A stretch of 44,762 nucleotides of DNA from JAIOSM01 sp964593725 (GTDB lineage Bacteria; Desulfobacterota; Desulfobacteria; Desulfobacterales; Desulfobacteraceae): the NCBI GenBank assembly GCA_964593725.1, contig CAZQJS010000019.1, forward strand, positions 1 to 44,762. The letters are read 5' to 3'. The number at the start of each line of letters is the position of its first letter. The first letter of the stretch is position 1. This document shows, in pieces, positions 27,269-36,388 of the stretch. The translations under genes were made by a program, and so were the position numbers. The notes under the pieces are model-generated. The model worked only from the letters and a program-made list of their open reading frames with translations, did not search any database and was not told where the DNA came from.

Positions 27269-27347
27269 TGTTGATTCATTAAAAAAATAAAAATTTTTTT
27301 TTGATATTGTTTCATTAATTGAACCTAATTCGGACGGAGATTAATTT

Positions 27348-28232
27348 ATGCAGTTTAAGAAAGAGTTTGAAACTGATAAATTTACCTGTCTTGTTCAGAT
27401 TGAACCACCCAAAGGAACTGATATCTCATCAATGAAAGCAGCAGCATTAAGTGTAAAGGGCGAAGTCAATGCCTTTATTGTCCCGGAAATGGGCAATGCT
27501 GTGATGAGAATGAGTTCCCTTGGTGCAGCCATGGTTTTACGGGAACAAGGACTTGATACCATTGTACAGGTAAATTGTCGTGACAGAAACAGGCTTGCAT
27601 TACAGGGAGATATCCTGGCAGCTGCTGCCCTGGGAATAAATTCCATGATGATTGAAACCGGTGATGATCCATCCCTGGGGGATCATCATGAGACCAGACC
27701 AGTCAATGACATTGCCCTTGATCAATTACTTAAAGCTGTCAGAAAGCTTGAACAGGGCAAAGATATGGCAGGAGTCGATCTTGCAGGCTCACCTGAGTTT
27801 TTAAAGGGAACAACGCTCAATACATGTCTGCGTGGTGCAGACAGGGAAAAAGAGCTTGATAGAATGAAAAGATTGATTGACCTTGGTGTTAAGTTTTTTG
27901 TTACCCAGCCATTATTTGAGTTTGAGATGACCCGGGCTTTTGTCAAAACAGCAAAAAAGAATAATGTAAAAGTTATTCCCACGGTTTTGCTTTTAAAATC
28001 CCTTGGTATGGCGCGGTATATGGCTCGCAATATGGATTCTTTAAATCTTCCTGACATAATTGTTGAAAGAATCCTGAAAGCCCCTGATAAAGTCAGGGAG
28101 TGCAGCAATATAGCAAAGGAGATGATCAAAGAGGTCAAAGCAAATGATTTTGGCGGAGTAAATGTTTCCTGCATGGGTTGGGAACATAAACTGCCTGAAC
28201 TATTAGGAGTTATGGAAGGATTAAAAGGCTAG
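27348..28232 (+). CDS. metF: Divergent MetF-family protein (module 2)
   Basis: The 294-residue protein has the MetF barrel but differs from the other two copies. Shared features are the acidic loop (LVQIEPPKGTD, residues 15-25), NAVMRMSSLGAAM, VNCRDRNRLALQGDI, FFVTQPLFEF and IPTVLLLKSLGMARYM. Where the other copies read CLSGDHQ it reads IETGDDP. It lacks the NITDNQ motif. It is followed after 12 bases by the selenoprotein hdrA, whereas the other two copies are each directly preceded by a metV. It may be a reductase specialised for Hdr partnership or act on another folate or pterin substrate. The start is preceded by GGAG at eight bases. Confidence 0.85.
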   Translation: MQFKKEFETDKFTCLVQIEPPKGTDISSMKAAALSVKGEVNAFIVPEMGNAVMRMSSLGAAMVLREQGLDTIVQVNCRDRNRLALQGDILAAAALGINSMMIETGDDPSLGDHHETRPVNDIALDQLLKAVRKLEQGKDMAGVDLAGSPEFLKGTTLNTCLRGADREKELDRMKRLIDLGVKFFVTQPLFEFEMTRAFVKTAKKNNVKVIPTVLLLKSLGMARYMARNMDSLNLPDIIVERILKAPDKVRECSNIAKEMIKEVKANDFGGVNVSCMGWEHKLPELLGVMEGLKG

Positions 28233-28244
28233 GAGGGTTTCAAA

Positions 28245-31200
28245 ATGGTAGAAAAGGCAACACCGGGAAATAATCTATCAGGATCAGTGATGGTTGTTGG
28301 CGGCGGAATTGCCGGAATGCAGTCAGCTATAGATTTAGCTAATTCCGGGTACTATGTTTACCTTGTTGAAAAGTCATATGCCATAGGCGGCATGATGGCT
28401 CAGCTGGATAAAACATTTCCCACAAATGACTGTACCATGTGAGTTATTTCTCCAAAACTGGTCGAGGTCGGCCGGCATTTAAATATTGAACTTTTGACAA
28501 ATACAGAGCTTCTTGAGCTTGATGGTGAGCAGGGAAATTTTACTGCAAAGATCAGGCAGGAGGCAAGATATGTTGACATTGACAAATGTACAAGCTGTGG
28601 TGAGTGTGCAAAAGTATGCCCTGTGGATGTTCTGAGTGAACATAACCAGGGACTTTCCATGCGCAAGGCTATTTTTAAACAATATGAGCAGGCCATACCC
28701 GGTGCTTTTGGTATTTCCAAACGTTCAACAGCACCATGTAAGGTGACCTGTCCTGCCCATGTCAGCATACAGGGTTTTATTGCCCTGATGAATCAGGGCA
28801 AACACAGGGAAGCCCTGGAACTTTTTAAACAGGAGCATCCTTTTCCAGGCTCCTGCGGCCGGGTCTGCCACCACCCATGTGAAGGTGAGTGTACAAGGGG
28901 CGATGTGGATGAGCCCCTTGCAATTCAGTATTTACATCGATATATTTCTGATCTTGATCTTGATTCTGATGATCCGTTTGTCCCTGAAATCACAGGGGAT
29001 TTTGATAATAAGGTTGCAGTTGTGGGATCAGGCCCTGCAGGGCTTACATCGGCGTACTACCTTGCAATAAAGGGTTATAAGGTTACGGTTTTTGAAAAAC
29101 TCCCTGTAAAGGGCGGAATGATGGCAGTTGGTATTCCTGAGTACCGGCTTCCCAAGGCAGAACTTGAGCGGGAAATTGCTATAATTGAAAAACTTGGTGT
29201 TGAGATTAAAACCTCTGTGGAGTTTGGCAGGGATATAACCCTGGAGAGTCTGAAAAAGGATGGTTTTGAATCGCTGTTCCTTGCAGCAGGCCTCCATGGC
29301 AGTAGAAAACTCGGCATTGATGGTGAAGATATTGAGGGCGTTCTTCCAGGGGTTTCATTTTTACGGGATGCAGCCTTGAAAAAACTTGACTCCATTGAGG
29401 GGAAAGTGGTTGTGATAGGCGGTGGTAATGTTGCCGTTGATGTTGCTTTAACTGCAAGAAGGCTTGGATCAGAGGATGTTACAATGGTCTGCCTTGAGAG
29501 CAGGGATGAAATGCCTGCCTGGGATTATGAGATTGAAGAGGCCCTGGAGGAAAATGTTAAAATAGTAAACAGCCTTGGTCCTGCAAGGATCATGGAAAAA
29601 GGGGGCAGCACATCGGGCATTGAGTTTAAGAGATGTACCAGTGTATTTGATGATCAAAACAGGTTTAATCCCCAGTATGATGAAAAAGATTTAACTGCCA
29701 TGGATGCCGATTATGTGATTGTTGCAATCGGCCAGTCAGGAGAGTTTGGTTTTTCCGATTCAGAATCGATTTCCATTACAAACCGGGGCGGACTTGAGGC
29801 AGACCCTTTAACCTACCAGACTCCGATACCATGGGTCTTTGCAGGTGGTGATGCAGTATATGGTCCAAAATCTGTTGTTGATGCAGTTGCCTGTGGAAAG
29901 GAAGCTGCAGAGAGCATCCACAGATTTATTCAGAAGGAGGATTTAACCCAGGGCCGGGAAAAGGTTTATGAATTTGAAAAGCCTGATATTTCAAATGAAC
30001 CCGTTATTGATCGTGTAAATGCAGATAAGATTGAAGTTAAGGAGCGGGAGGGCAATTTTAAAGAGATCGCCCTTGGCCTGTCCCGGGAAAAAATGGAGAT
30101 TGAGACTGCAAGGTGTCTATCCTGCGGGATCTGTTCAGAATGTTATCAATGTGTTGATGCATGTCTTGCCAAGGCCATTGACCATTGTGCAACCGCATCT
30201 GTCAGGGACCTTAATGTGGGATCTGTTATTATTGCATCGGGAACCAAACCCTATGATCCCTCAGGGCTTGATGATACATATATGTATAAAAGATCCCCCA
30301 ATGTAATGACAAGCCTTGAATTTGAAAGAATTCTGAGTGCAGGAGGCCCCACCATGGGACATCTTGTACGGCCTTCCGATGACAGGGAACCTGAAAAAAT
30401 TGCCTGGCTGCAGTGCATAGGTTCAAGGGATACAAACAGGTGTAACAATGGTTACTGCTCTTCGGTCTGCTGTATGTATGCTGTAAAAGATGCCATGATT
30501 GCCAAGGAGCATTCTGAAAAAGAGCTTGAGTGTGCTGTCTTTAACATGGATATACGTACCTTTGGAAAAGACTATGAAAAGTATTTTTTAAGGGGCAGGG
30601 ATGAAAACGGAATAAGGTTTATAAAGTCAAGGATTCACAGTATTATTGAAAATAAAGAGACAGGCGACCTTATTCTGAATTATGCCGATGAACAGGGGAA
30701 AATGCAGTCAGAAGAGTTTGACATGGTGATTCTTTCCGTGGGCCTTGAAGTCTCAGAATCAACCATTGCCCTGGCAGACAGAATCGGCGTTGAACTTAAC
30801 CAGTATAATTTTGCAAAGACTTCAAGCTTCAGCCCCCTTGAAACATCAAGAAAGGGTGTCTTTGTTTCCGGCGCGTTCCAGAGTCCCAAAGATATTGCAT
30901 CTTCGGTTACAGAGGCAAGCGGCGCTGCCTGTGCTGCAGGAATGCACCTTGCCGCTGCACGTGACAGTGATACAAAAAGCGTTGAAGTACCGGCCCAGAG
31001 AGATGTCAGCGGAGAAGAACCGAGAATCGGAGTCTTTGTATGTAATTGTGGAATTAACATTTCAGGTGTTGTGGATGTGCCTTCTGTGGAAGAGTACGCA
31101 CGTTCACTTCCCGGAGTTGCATATGCAGGTCAGAACCTTTTCACATGTTCCGAGGATGCCCAGGAGTTAATCAAAGAGATCATACTTGAACATAAGCTTA

Positions 31201-32687
31201 ACAGGGTTGTGGTTGCCTCATGCACACCTAAAACCCATGAAGCAATTTTTATGGACACCCTTGAGCAGGCAGGCCTGAACAAATACCTTTTTGAGATGGC
31301 CAACATAAGAAACCAGGGCTCCTGGATGCATTTTCACATTCCCGAACAGGCAACTAAAAAGGCAAAGGACCTTGTGAGAATGGCCGTTGCAAGAGTTGCA
31401 ACTTTGAATCCTTTACATGAAAAAAGAATACCTGTGACTAAAAAAGCCCTTGTTATCGGAGGAGGCATTGCCGGTATGAATGCATCAAAGGGTCTGGCAG
31501 ACCAGGGCTATGAAGTTGTACTCGTGGAAAAGGAAGATAAACTCGGCGGTCTTGGAAATAAGCTTTTCAGTACCATTGAAGGAGAGAACATAAGGGAATA
31601 TGTTAAAAAACTTGCCAGGGAGGTTGAGGCCCATGAGAAGATAGAGGTATTGACCCAGGCGCTGGTTGTGAGCTTTGCAGGGTATAAGGGTAATTTCACA
31701 ACTGAATTGATAATTGCTCCGACAATGTACGAAAGAACAGTGGAGCATGGTGTTGTAATAATTGCAACAGGAGCAAATGAGTATAAACCTGATCAGTATT
31801 TATACAATGAGAGTGATAAAGTTGTGACCCAGATGGAGCTTACAGAACTGATCGAAGATAGAGGAGCTGATGATTTAAAACAGGTTGTGATGATCCAGTG
31901 TGTAGGATCAAGGGATGAAAACAATCCCAATTGTTCAAGGATATGCTGCCAGAGCGCCATAAAAAATGCCCTGCATATAAAGGAAGAAAACCCTGATACC
32001 CAGGTCTATATCCTGTACAGGGATATCAGAACCTATTCCATGCTTGAGCAGTATTACACTGAAGCAAGGAATAAAGGGGTGCTCTTTTTCAGATTTGATG
32101 CTGACAATCCTCCTGAGGTGACAGAGACAGAGAATGGAATTGAGGTAAAATTCAGGGATCACATTCTGGGACAGGATTTAATTGTTGAACCTGACCTTCT
32201 TGCATTGAGTGCCAGAATGGAGGCCGCTGATACAGAAGAGCTTGCATCAATTATTAAAACAGGCAGAAATGAAGAAGGGTATTTTATTGAGGCTCATGTT
32301 AAATTAAGGCCTGTTGATTCTGCAACCGAAGGTATTTTTATCTGCGGTACTGCCCATGGTCCTAAATTGATTTCCGAAACAATAGCCCAGGCAATGGCAG
32401 CAGCATCAAAAGCTACAACATTCCTGGCCCAGGATCACCTGACACTTTCTGCTGTTACAGCAGAGGTTAATCCTGATAATTGTGCATCATGTCTGATATG
32501 TGTCAGGTCATGCCCCTATGATGTGCCCAGAATAAATGAGTTTGGAAAGAGCGAGATTGATCCGGCCCTGTGCCATGGCTGTGGAATTTGTGCATCAGAA
32601 TGCCCGGCAAAAACAATCAAGCTTAACTGGTATGAAGATGTTCAATTGCTCAGCAAAGTTGAATCATTAATGGAGGAGATAATATGA
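28245..32687 (+). CDS. hdrA: Selenocysteine-containing HdrA with internal GltD/NfnB-like unit and second HdrA unit (module 2)
   Basis: One reading frame of 1480 residues is interrupted only by TGA at 28440-28442, read as selenocysteine 66. The surrounding residues FPTNDCTM-U-VISPKLVEVGRH match the HdrA motif in which this position is normally Cys. Order of parts: HdrA FAD fold with GGGIAGM near residue 20; Sec-66; ferredoxin motif CTSCGECAKVCP near 115; a glutamate-synthase-small-subunit/NfnB-like unit (about 145-580) with a Cys-rich entry (CKVTCPAH, CGRVCHHPCEGEC), FAD motif VVGSGPAGL near 258 and NAD(P)H motif VIGGGNVAVD near 387; CLSCGIC near 623; HdrA cluster motif with YCSSVCC; then a second HdrA unit from about 930 (VFVCNCGIN, VIGGGIAGM near 1068, PNCSRICC) ending in two 4Fe-4S motifs (CASCLICVRSCP near 1412, CHGCGICASECP near 1442). 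AGGAGGG precedes the start. The fused pyridine-nucleotide site suggests NAD(P)H as electron donor or acceptor. Its stop overlaps the mvhD start. Confidence 0.93.
28458..28475 (+). promoter_or_regulatory. Bacterial SECIS-like hairpin of hdrA
   Basis: Fifteen bases after the TGA, CTGGTC (28458-28463) pairs with GGCCGG (28470-28475) using two G-U pairs, with a six-base loop GAGGTC. The loop carries GGUC as in the apical loop of the E. coli fdhF element bound by SelB, at a comparable distance. Confidence 0.65.
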
Positions 32688-33124
32688 CAAAGGATTTTGA
32701 ACCGGTAATCCTGGCATTCTGCTGCAATTACTGAGGGTATTCTGCTGCGGACCTGGCAGGTTCCATGAGGTTGAAATGCCCGGCAAATTTTAGGATTGTC
32801 AGGCTTCCATGTACAGGGAAAATTGATGTTATCCACATGCTGCGTGCCTTTGAAAGAGGTGCTGACGGTGTTTATGTGGTAGGTTGCATGGAGGGTGATT
32901 GTCATTTTAATTCTGGTAATTTCAGGGCAAGAAAACGGGTTGAACAGGTTGCAAAGATACTTGACCAGATCGGTGTTGGAGGGGAGCGTGTAAAGATGTA
33001 TAATCTTTCATCCGGTGAAGGCCCCTTATTTGCCGAGTATTCCATTGAAATGGATAAAAAAATCAGAGAGCTTGGTAAAAGCCCAATACGGGAAGCGCTG
33101 GAAAAAAAAGCTAAAGCAGCTTAA
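32684..33124 (+). CDS. mvhD: Selenocysteine-containing MvhD (methyl-viologen hydrogenase delta-type iron-sulfur subunit)
   Basis: The gene starts at ATG 32684, overlapping the hdrA stop by four bases (ATGA), and reads 146 residues through one in-frame TGA at 32732-32734 (Sec-17). Context is FCCNY-U-GYSAADLAG, matching MvhD/FlpD FCCNxC...ADLAG with Sec in place of Cys. Further ligand motifs are RLPCTGKIDVIHML and VVGCMEGDCHF. MvhD carries an iron-sulfur cluster and passes electrons from hydrogenase or formate dehydrogenase to HdrA. A conventional gene finder would call only the part from 32765 and lose the cluster-binding N-terminus. It sits 31 bases before metV. Confidence 0.93.
32749..32764 (+). 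promoter_or_regulatory. SECIS-like hairpin of mvhD
   Basis: Fourteen bases after the TGA, GGACCT (32749-32754) pairs with AGGTTCC (32758-32764) with one bulged T, closing a short GGC loop. Size and distance suit a bacterial SECIS, although the loop does not contain GGUC. Confidence 0.5.
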
Positions 33125-33155
33125 AATAATAATAAATCAATAACGAGGTTTGATT

Positions 33156-33824
33156 ATGATAATTGCTGAAAAAAAGCCGATCCAGGAGATAATTGATAAG
33201 GTCTCAGGATATAAAAGGCTTCTGATTCTTGGATGTAATGAGTGTGTGACAGTGTGTGAGGCAGGTGGGAAAAAAGAGGTTGGTGTGCTTGCTTCTGCCC
33301 TCAGGATGCATTTTATCAAAGAGGGGAAAGAGTGTACAATTGATGAAAGAACCCTTGAACGTCAATGTGACCATGAGTATTTAGAAGAGATAAGGGATGT
33401 GATTGATCAGTATGATGCTGTTTTATCCCTTGCATGCGGTGTAGGAGTTCAGTTTGCAGCGGAAAAATATCACTCAACTCCCCTTCTGCCCGGTGTAAAT
33501 ACCGTTTGTCTGGGTGCAAATGAACAGAGGGGGGTGTGGACGGAAAGATGCCAGGCGTGTGGATCATGTGTGCTTGCCGAGACAGCGGGAATCTGTCCTG
33601 TCTCAAGGTGTGCAAAAAGGGTTCTCAATGGACCCTGCGGCGGCTCAACCGCAGGGAAATGTGAAATCAATAAAGATCTGGATTGTGCATGGCAGCTCAT
33701 TATTGACAGGCTGAAAGCAATGGATAAACTGGATGATTATGAAAAAATAGCACCTATCAAGGATTGGTCCACTGATAGAGCCGGCGGACCCAGAAAGGTT
33801 GTCAGGGAGGATGTACAGGTATGA
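33156..33824 (+). CDS. metV: MetV-like methylene-tetrahydrofolate reductase subunit (module 2)
   Basis: The start at ATG 33156 lies seven bases after GAGG; an upstream TTG at 33150 would be too close. The 222-residue protein is a clear paralogue of the module 1 MetV: IIAEKKPIQEI, CNECVTVCEAGG, CQACGSCVLAETAGICPVSRCAKRVLNGPCGG and CEINKDLDCAW are all collinear, so iron-sulfur ligands are conserved. It overlaps metF by four bases, indicating translational coupling and a stable MetV-MetF pair. It is expected to wire the MetF flavin to the Sec-HdrA/MvhD assembly. Confidence 0.9.
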   Translation: MIIAEKKPIQEIIDKVSGYKRLLILGCNECVTVCEAGGKKEVGVLASALRMHFIKEGKECTIDERTLERQCDHEYLEEIRDVIDQYDAVLSLACGVGVQFAAEKYHSTPLLPGVNTVCLGANEQRGVWTERCQACGSCVLAETAGICPVSRCAKRVLNGPCGGSTAGKCEINKDLDCAWQLIIDRLKAMDKLDDYEKIAPIKDWSTDRAGGPRKVVREDVQV

Positions 33825-34750
33825 GTGTTAAAACAGCAAGTAAATTGGAAAAAATATTAAGGGCAGGACATCTTGCAGTAACTTCAGAGTGCGGGCCTCC
33901 AAGGGGCAGTGACCCTGAAGCAGTAAGGGAAAAGGGTAATCTCATAAAAGATTATGTGGATGCAATTAATGTCACGGATAATCAGACATCCATGACCAGG
34001 ATGAGTTCCCTTGCAGCATGTATCCACTTGAAAACAATGGGTATTGAACCTGTACTGCAGATGGTTACAAGGGACAGGAACAGAATAGCACTGCAAAGTG
34101 ATATACTGGGTGCTGCCTCCTTTGACATTAATAATATTTTATGTCTTTCCGGTGATCATCAAAGTTTTGGAGACTGCCCCCAGGGACAGAATGTCCATGA
34201 TCTGGATTCCATGCAGCTTATTCAGACAGTACGTCACATGAGGGATGAAGGTAAATTTCTTGGAGGAGATGATATTAAACGGCCGCCAGATATGTTTGTG
34301 GGTGCAGCTGCCAACCCCTTTGCAGATCCCTTTGAGATAAGAGTCCCCCGCCTTGCAAAGAAAGTTGCTGCTGGAGTGGAGTTTATCCAGACCCAGTGTA
34401 TCTATAACCTGGATAAATTTGAAGAGTGGATGAAACGAGCCAGGGATAAGGGCCTTCATGAAAAAGTGTTTATCCTTGCCGGCATGACACCCATGAAATC
34501 AGCAGGCATGGCAAAATTTATGAAGAATCGTGTTCCCGGCATGGATGTTCCCGATGAGATCATTGACCGTCTTTCAGGTGTGGCAAAGGATAAACAGGCC
34601 CAGGAAGGTATTGATATCTGTGTTGAAGCCATTGAGCGCCTCAAGGGTGTGGAGGGTGTATCAGGTTTTCATATCATGGCCATAGAATGGGAGGAAAAGG
34701 TCCCTGAAATAGTCGAGAGAAGCGGCCTTTACCCAAGACCTGAAGTATAA
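33821..34750 (+). CDS. metF: Methylene-tetrahydrofolate reductase MetF (module 2)
   Basis: The 309-residue protein is very like the module 1 MetF: TSECGPPRGSDPEAV, NVTDNQTSMTRMSS, QMVTRDRNRIALQSDI, LCLSGDHQSFGD, DPFEIRVPRLAKKV, FIQTQCIYN and ILAGMTPMKSAGMAKFMKNRVPGMDVPDE. It performs the methylene/methyl-THF step. The ATG overlaps the stop of metV (ATGA). It is the last gene of the module, followed by a strong hairpin in the convergent gap. Confidence 0.93.
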   Translation: MSVKTASKLEKILRAGHLAVTSECGPPRGSDPEAVREKGNLIKDYVDAINVTDNQTSMTRMSSLAACIHLKTMGIEPVLQMVTRDRNRIALQSDILGAASFDINNILCLSGDHQSFGDCPQGQNVHDLDSMQLIQTVRHMRDEGKFLGGDDIKRPPDMFVGAAANPFADPFEIRVPRLAKKVAAGVEFIQTQCIYNLDKFEEWMKRARDKGLHEKVFILAGMTPMKSAGMAKFMKNRVPGMDVPDEIIDRLSGVAKDKQAQEGIDICVEAIERLKGVEGVSGFHIMAIEWEEKVPEIVERSGLYPRPEV

Positions 34751-34785
34751 ATAAGCATGAGCAGCTCCATGTAATCATGGGCACG

Positions 34786-34820
34786 GGCACAGGCTTTGGA
34801 AGCATATTCCAGCCTGTGCC
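34786..34820. terminator. Hairpin in convergent gap between metF and the hybrid kinase
   Basis: A perfect 10-bp stem GGCACAGGCT (34786-34795) / AGCCTGTGCC (34811-34820) continues inward with GGAA/TTCC after a two-base bulge. No T-run follows on either strand, so it may stall transcription or protect 3' ends of both converging transcripts. Confidence 0.5.
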
Positions 34821-34860
34821 ATGGTGCATGCAGACCCTGGCTGATCATGATTAAAGGCTG

Positions 34861-36357
34861 TCAGTTGATGGTTAAGGGAAGCATAACAGTGAAGGTTGAG
34901 CCTTTGTTAACCTCGCTTTTTACCTCAATAAATCCATTCATTGAATCCACAATGCTTTTAACAATGGGAAGACCCAGGCCTGTACCTATTAAAAACCTTG
35001 TCTTATCGTTTTTTATCCTGTAAAAACGTTCAAATATTTTATCAATGTGTTTAGCCTCAATGCCGAATCCGTTGTCAATAACCTGAACTCTTATGTTGTT
35101 GCCAGTCTTATCTGCCACAACATCGATCCTGCCCCCTTCCTGGGTATAATTAATGGCATTGGAGATCAGGTTCCCAAACACACTTTCCAATGTGACAATA
35201 TCTGTCTTTAATATTGGCAGGGGTTCATCAGGCAGTTTCAGTGTGAGTGTCTGATTCTTTGCCCTGGCCCTGGTGTTGAGGAAGTCTGTGATATTGATAA
35301 GTACCTTGTCCACTCTGACAGGTTTTTGTGATTTTGTTAAAGCACCTGTTTCAATGCGTGACAGATCAAGCAGGTCACCAATGGTGGATATAAGCCCATA
35401 CACCTTTTCCTTTGCCCTGGAAAGCATATATTGATCATCACCATCGGATTTTCCCCCCTCGCTTTTGATAACAGTCTCAAGCTGCTCATGTATTGTTGAA
35501 AGGGGTGAGCGCAGTTCATGTGTTACCTTTAAAACAAATTCCGATTTTAAGAGATCAAGGGTTTTCATGGCTGAGATATCCATGAGATTTATGACGCAGC
35601 CCAGACACTCCTGCCTCTCCCCGATAACAGGGCGGCAGCGTGCCAGGAGAAATTTTCCCTCCTTTGTTTCAATCTCCCGTGACGGAATGTCAGTATAATC
35701 AATATATTTTCCCCGGGAAATGTCCTTGGTAAGGGTGCATAACTCCTTATCATGGATATAATTGTCAATGGGATTAAAATCCTCCTCTGTCGGGGGTTTA
35801 ATGGCCAGGAATTGCCGGGCAGCAGGGTTTATCAGAATTACGTTGCCTTCAGGGTTTGTAACAATAACACCATTGGGAAGTGATTCAATGATAGTATGGG
35901 TACGGCTGCGCTCTGTATTCAGAACATTAAGTGTCTCTTTTTGTTTAAGTTCAAGATGTATTGCAGATTGTTCAAGGTTAAGATTCTCCCTGGCACGGTT
36001 GACCACAATCCTGAGCTGGTCAGGTTCATAGGGTTTTGGAATAAAATCATAGGCACCAAACTTCATGGCCTCAATGGCGGTTTCAATGGTTGCATATCCT
36101 GTGATAACAATTACAAGGATCTTTTTTTCCATTGATGAAATTCGTTTCAGAACTTCCATACCGTCCATGCCCGGCATTTTTAAATCAAGCAGCACAATGC
36201 CGGTGGATTCTTTTTCAAGGAGATCAAGGCCTTCCATACCAGTTGATGCAAGGAAAACATTGAATCCCATTCTTGTAAGTATTCTTTCAGCTCCATGTCT
36301 GAGGCTCTCTTCATCATCAATAACAAGTATTTTATTGCTGTTCAAAGTTGTTGTCAT
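34861..36357 (-). CDS. Response-regulator / PAS / histidine-kinase hybrid
   Basis: The start at 36357 is chosen for AAGGAG nine bases upstream; an upstream extension to 36438 would overlap the previous gene. The 498-residue protein starts with a receiver domain (DDEES acidic pocket; phospho-acceptor Asp-58 in LLDLKMPG; Lys in PKPYEP), a linker coiled coil (about 130-155), a PAS domain (TIIESLPNGVIVTNPEG), then HisKA with VTHELRSPLST near 282 and an ATPase domain (NAINYTQEGG, DNGFGIE, GTGLGLPIV). It lacks transmembrane helices. The N-terminal receiver suggests it works downstream of another kinase, possibly that encoded at 37791. The gap to the AroE-like gene is 31 bases. Confidence 0.92.
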   Translation of the reverse strand: MTTTLNSNKILVIDDEESLRHGAERILTRMGFNVFLASTGMEGLDLLEKESTGIVLLDLKMPGMDGMEVLKRISSMEKKILVIVITGYATIETAIEAMKFGAYDFIPKPYEPDQLRIVVNRARENLNLEQSAIHLELKQKETLNVLNTERSRTHTIIESLPNGVIVTNPEGNVILINPAARQFLAIKPPTEEDFNPIDNYIHDKELCTLTKDISRGKYIDYTDIPSREIETKEGKFLLARCRPVIGERQECLGCVINLMDISAMKTLDLLKSEFVLKVTHELRSPLSTIHEQLETVIKSEGGKSDGDDQYMLSRAKEKVYGLISTIGDLLDLSRIETGALTKSQKPVRVDKVLINITDFLNTRARAKNQTLTLKLPDEPLPILKTDIVTLESVFGNLISNAINYTQEGGRIDVVADKTGNNIRVQVIDNGFGIEAKHIDKIFERFYRIKNDKTRFLIGTGLGLPIVKSIVDSMNGFIEVKSEVNKGSTFTVMLPLTIN

Positions 36358-36388
36358 TTTGAAGTGCTCCTTTTTAAGGCTAAAAAAT

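Noticed and set aside
28440..28500. Pseudogene or split gene explanation for the hdrA stop
   Set aside because: Frame and homology are continuous through a single TGA at a Cys column, with a SECIS-like hairpin; the two other TGA cases in the window follow the same pattern.
32765..33124. Short MvhD starting downstream of the TGA
   Set aside because: It lacks the N-terminal Cys ligands and a ribosome site; the upstream ATG overlaps hdrA in the normal coupled manner.
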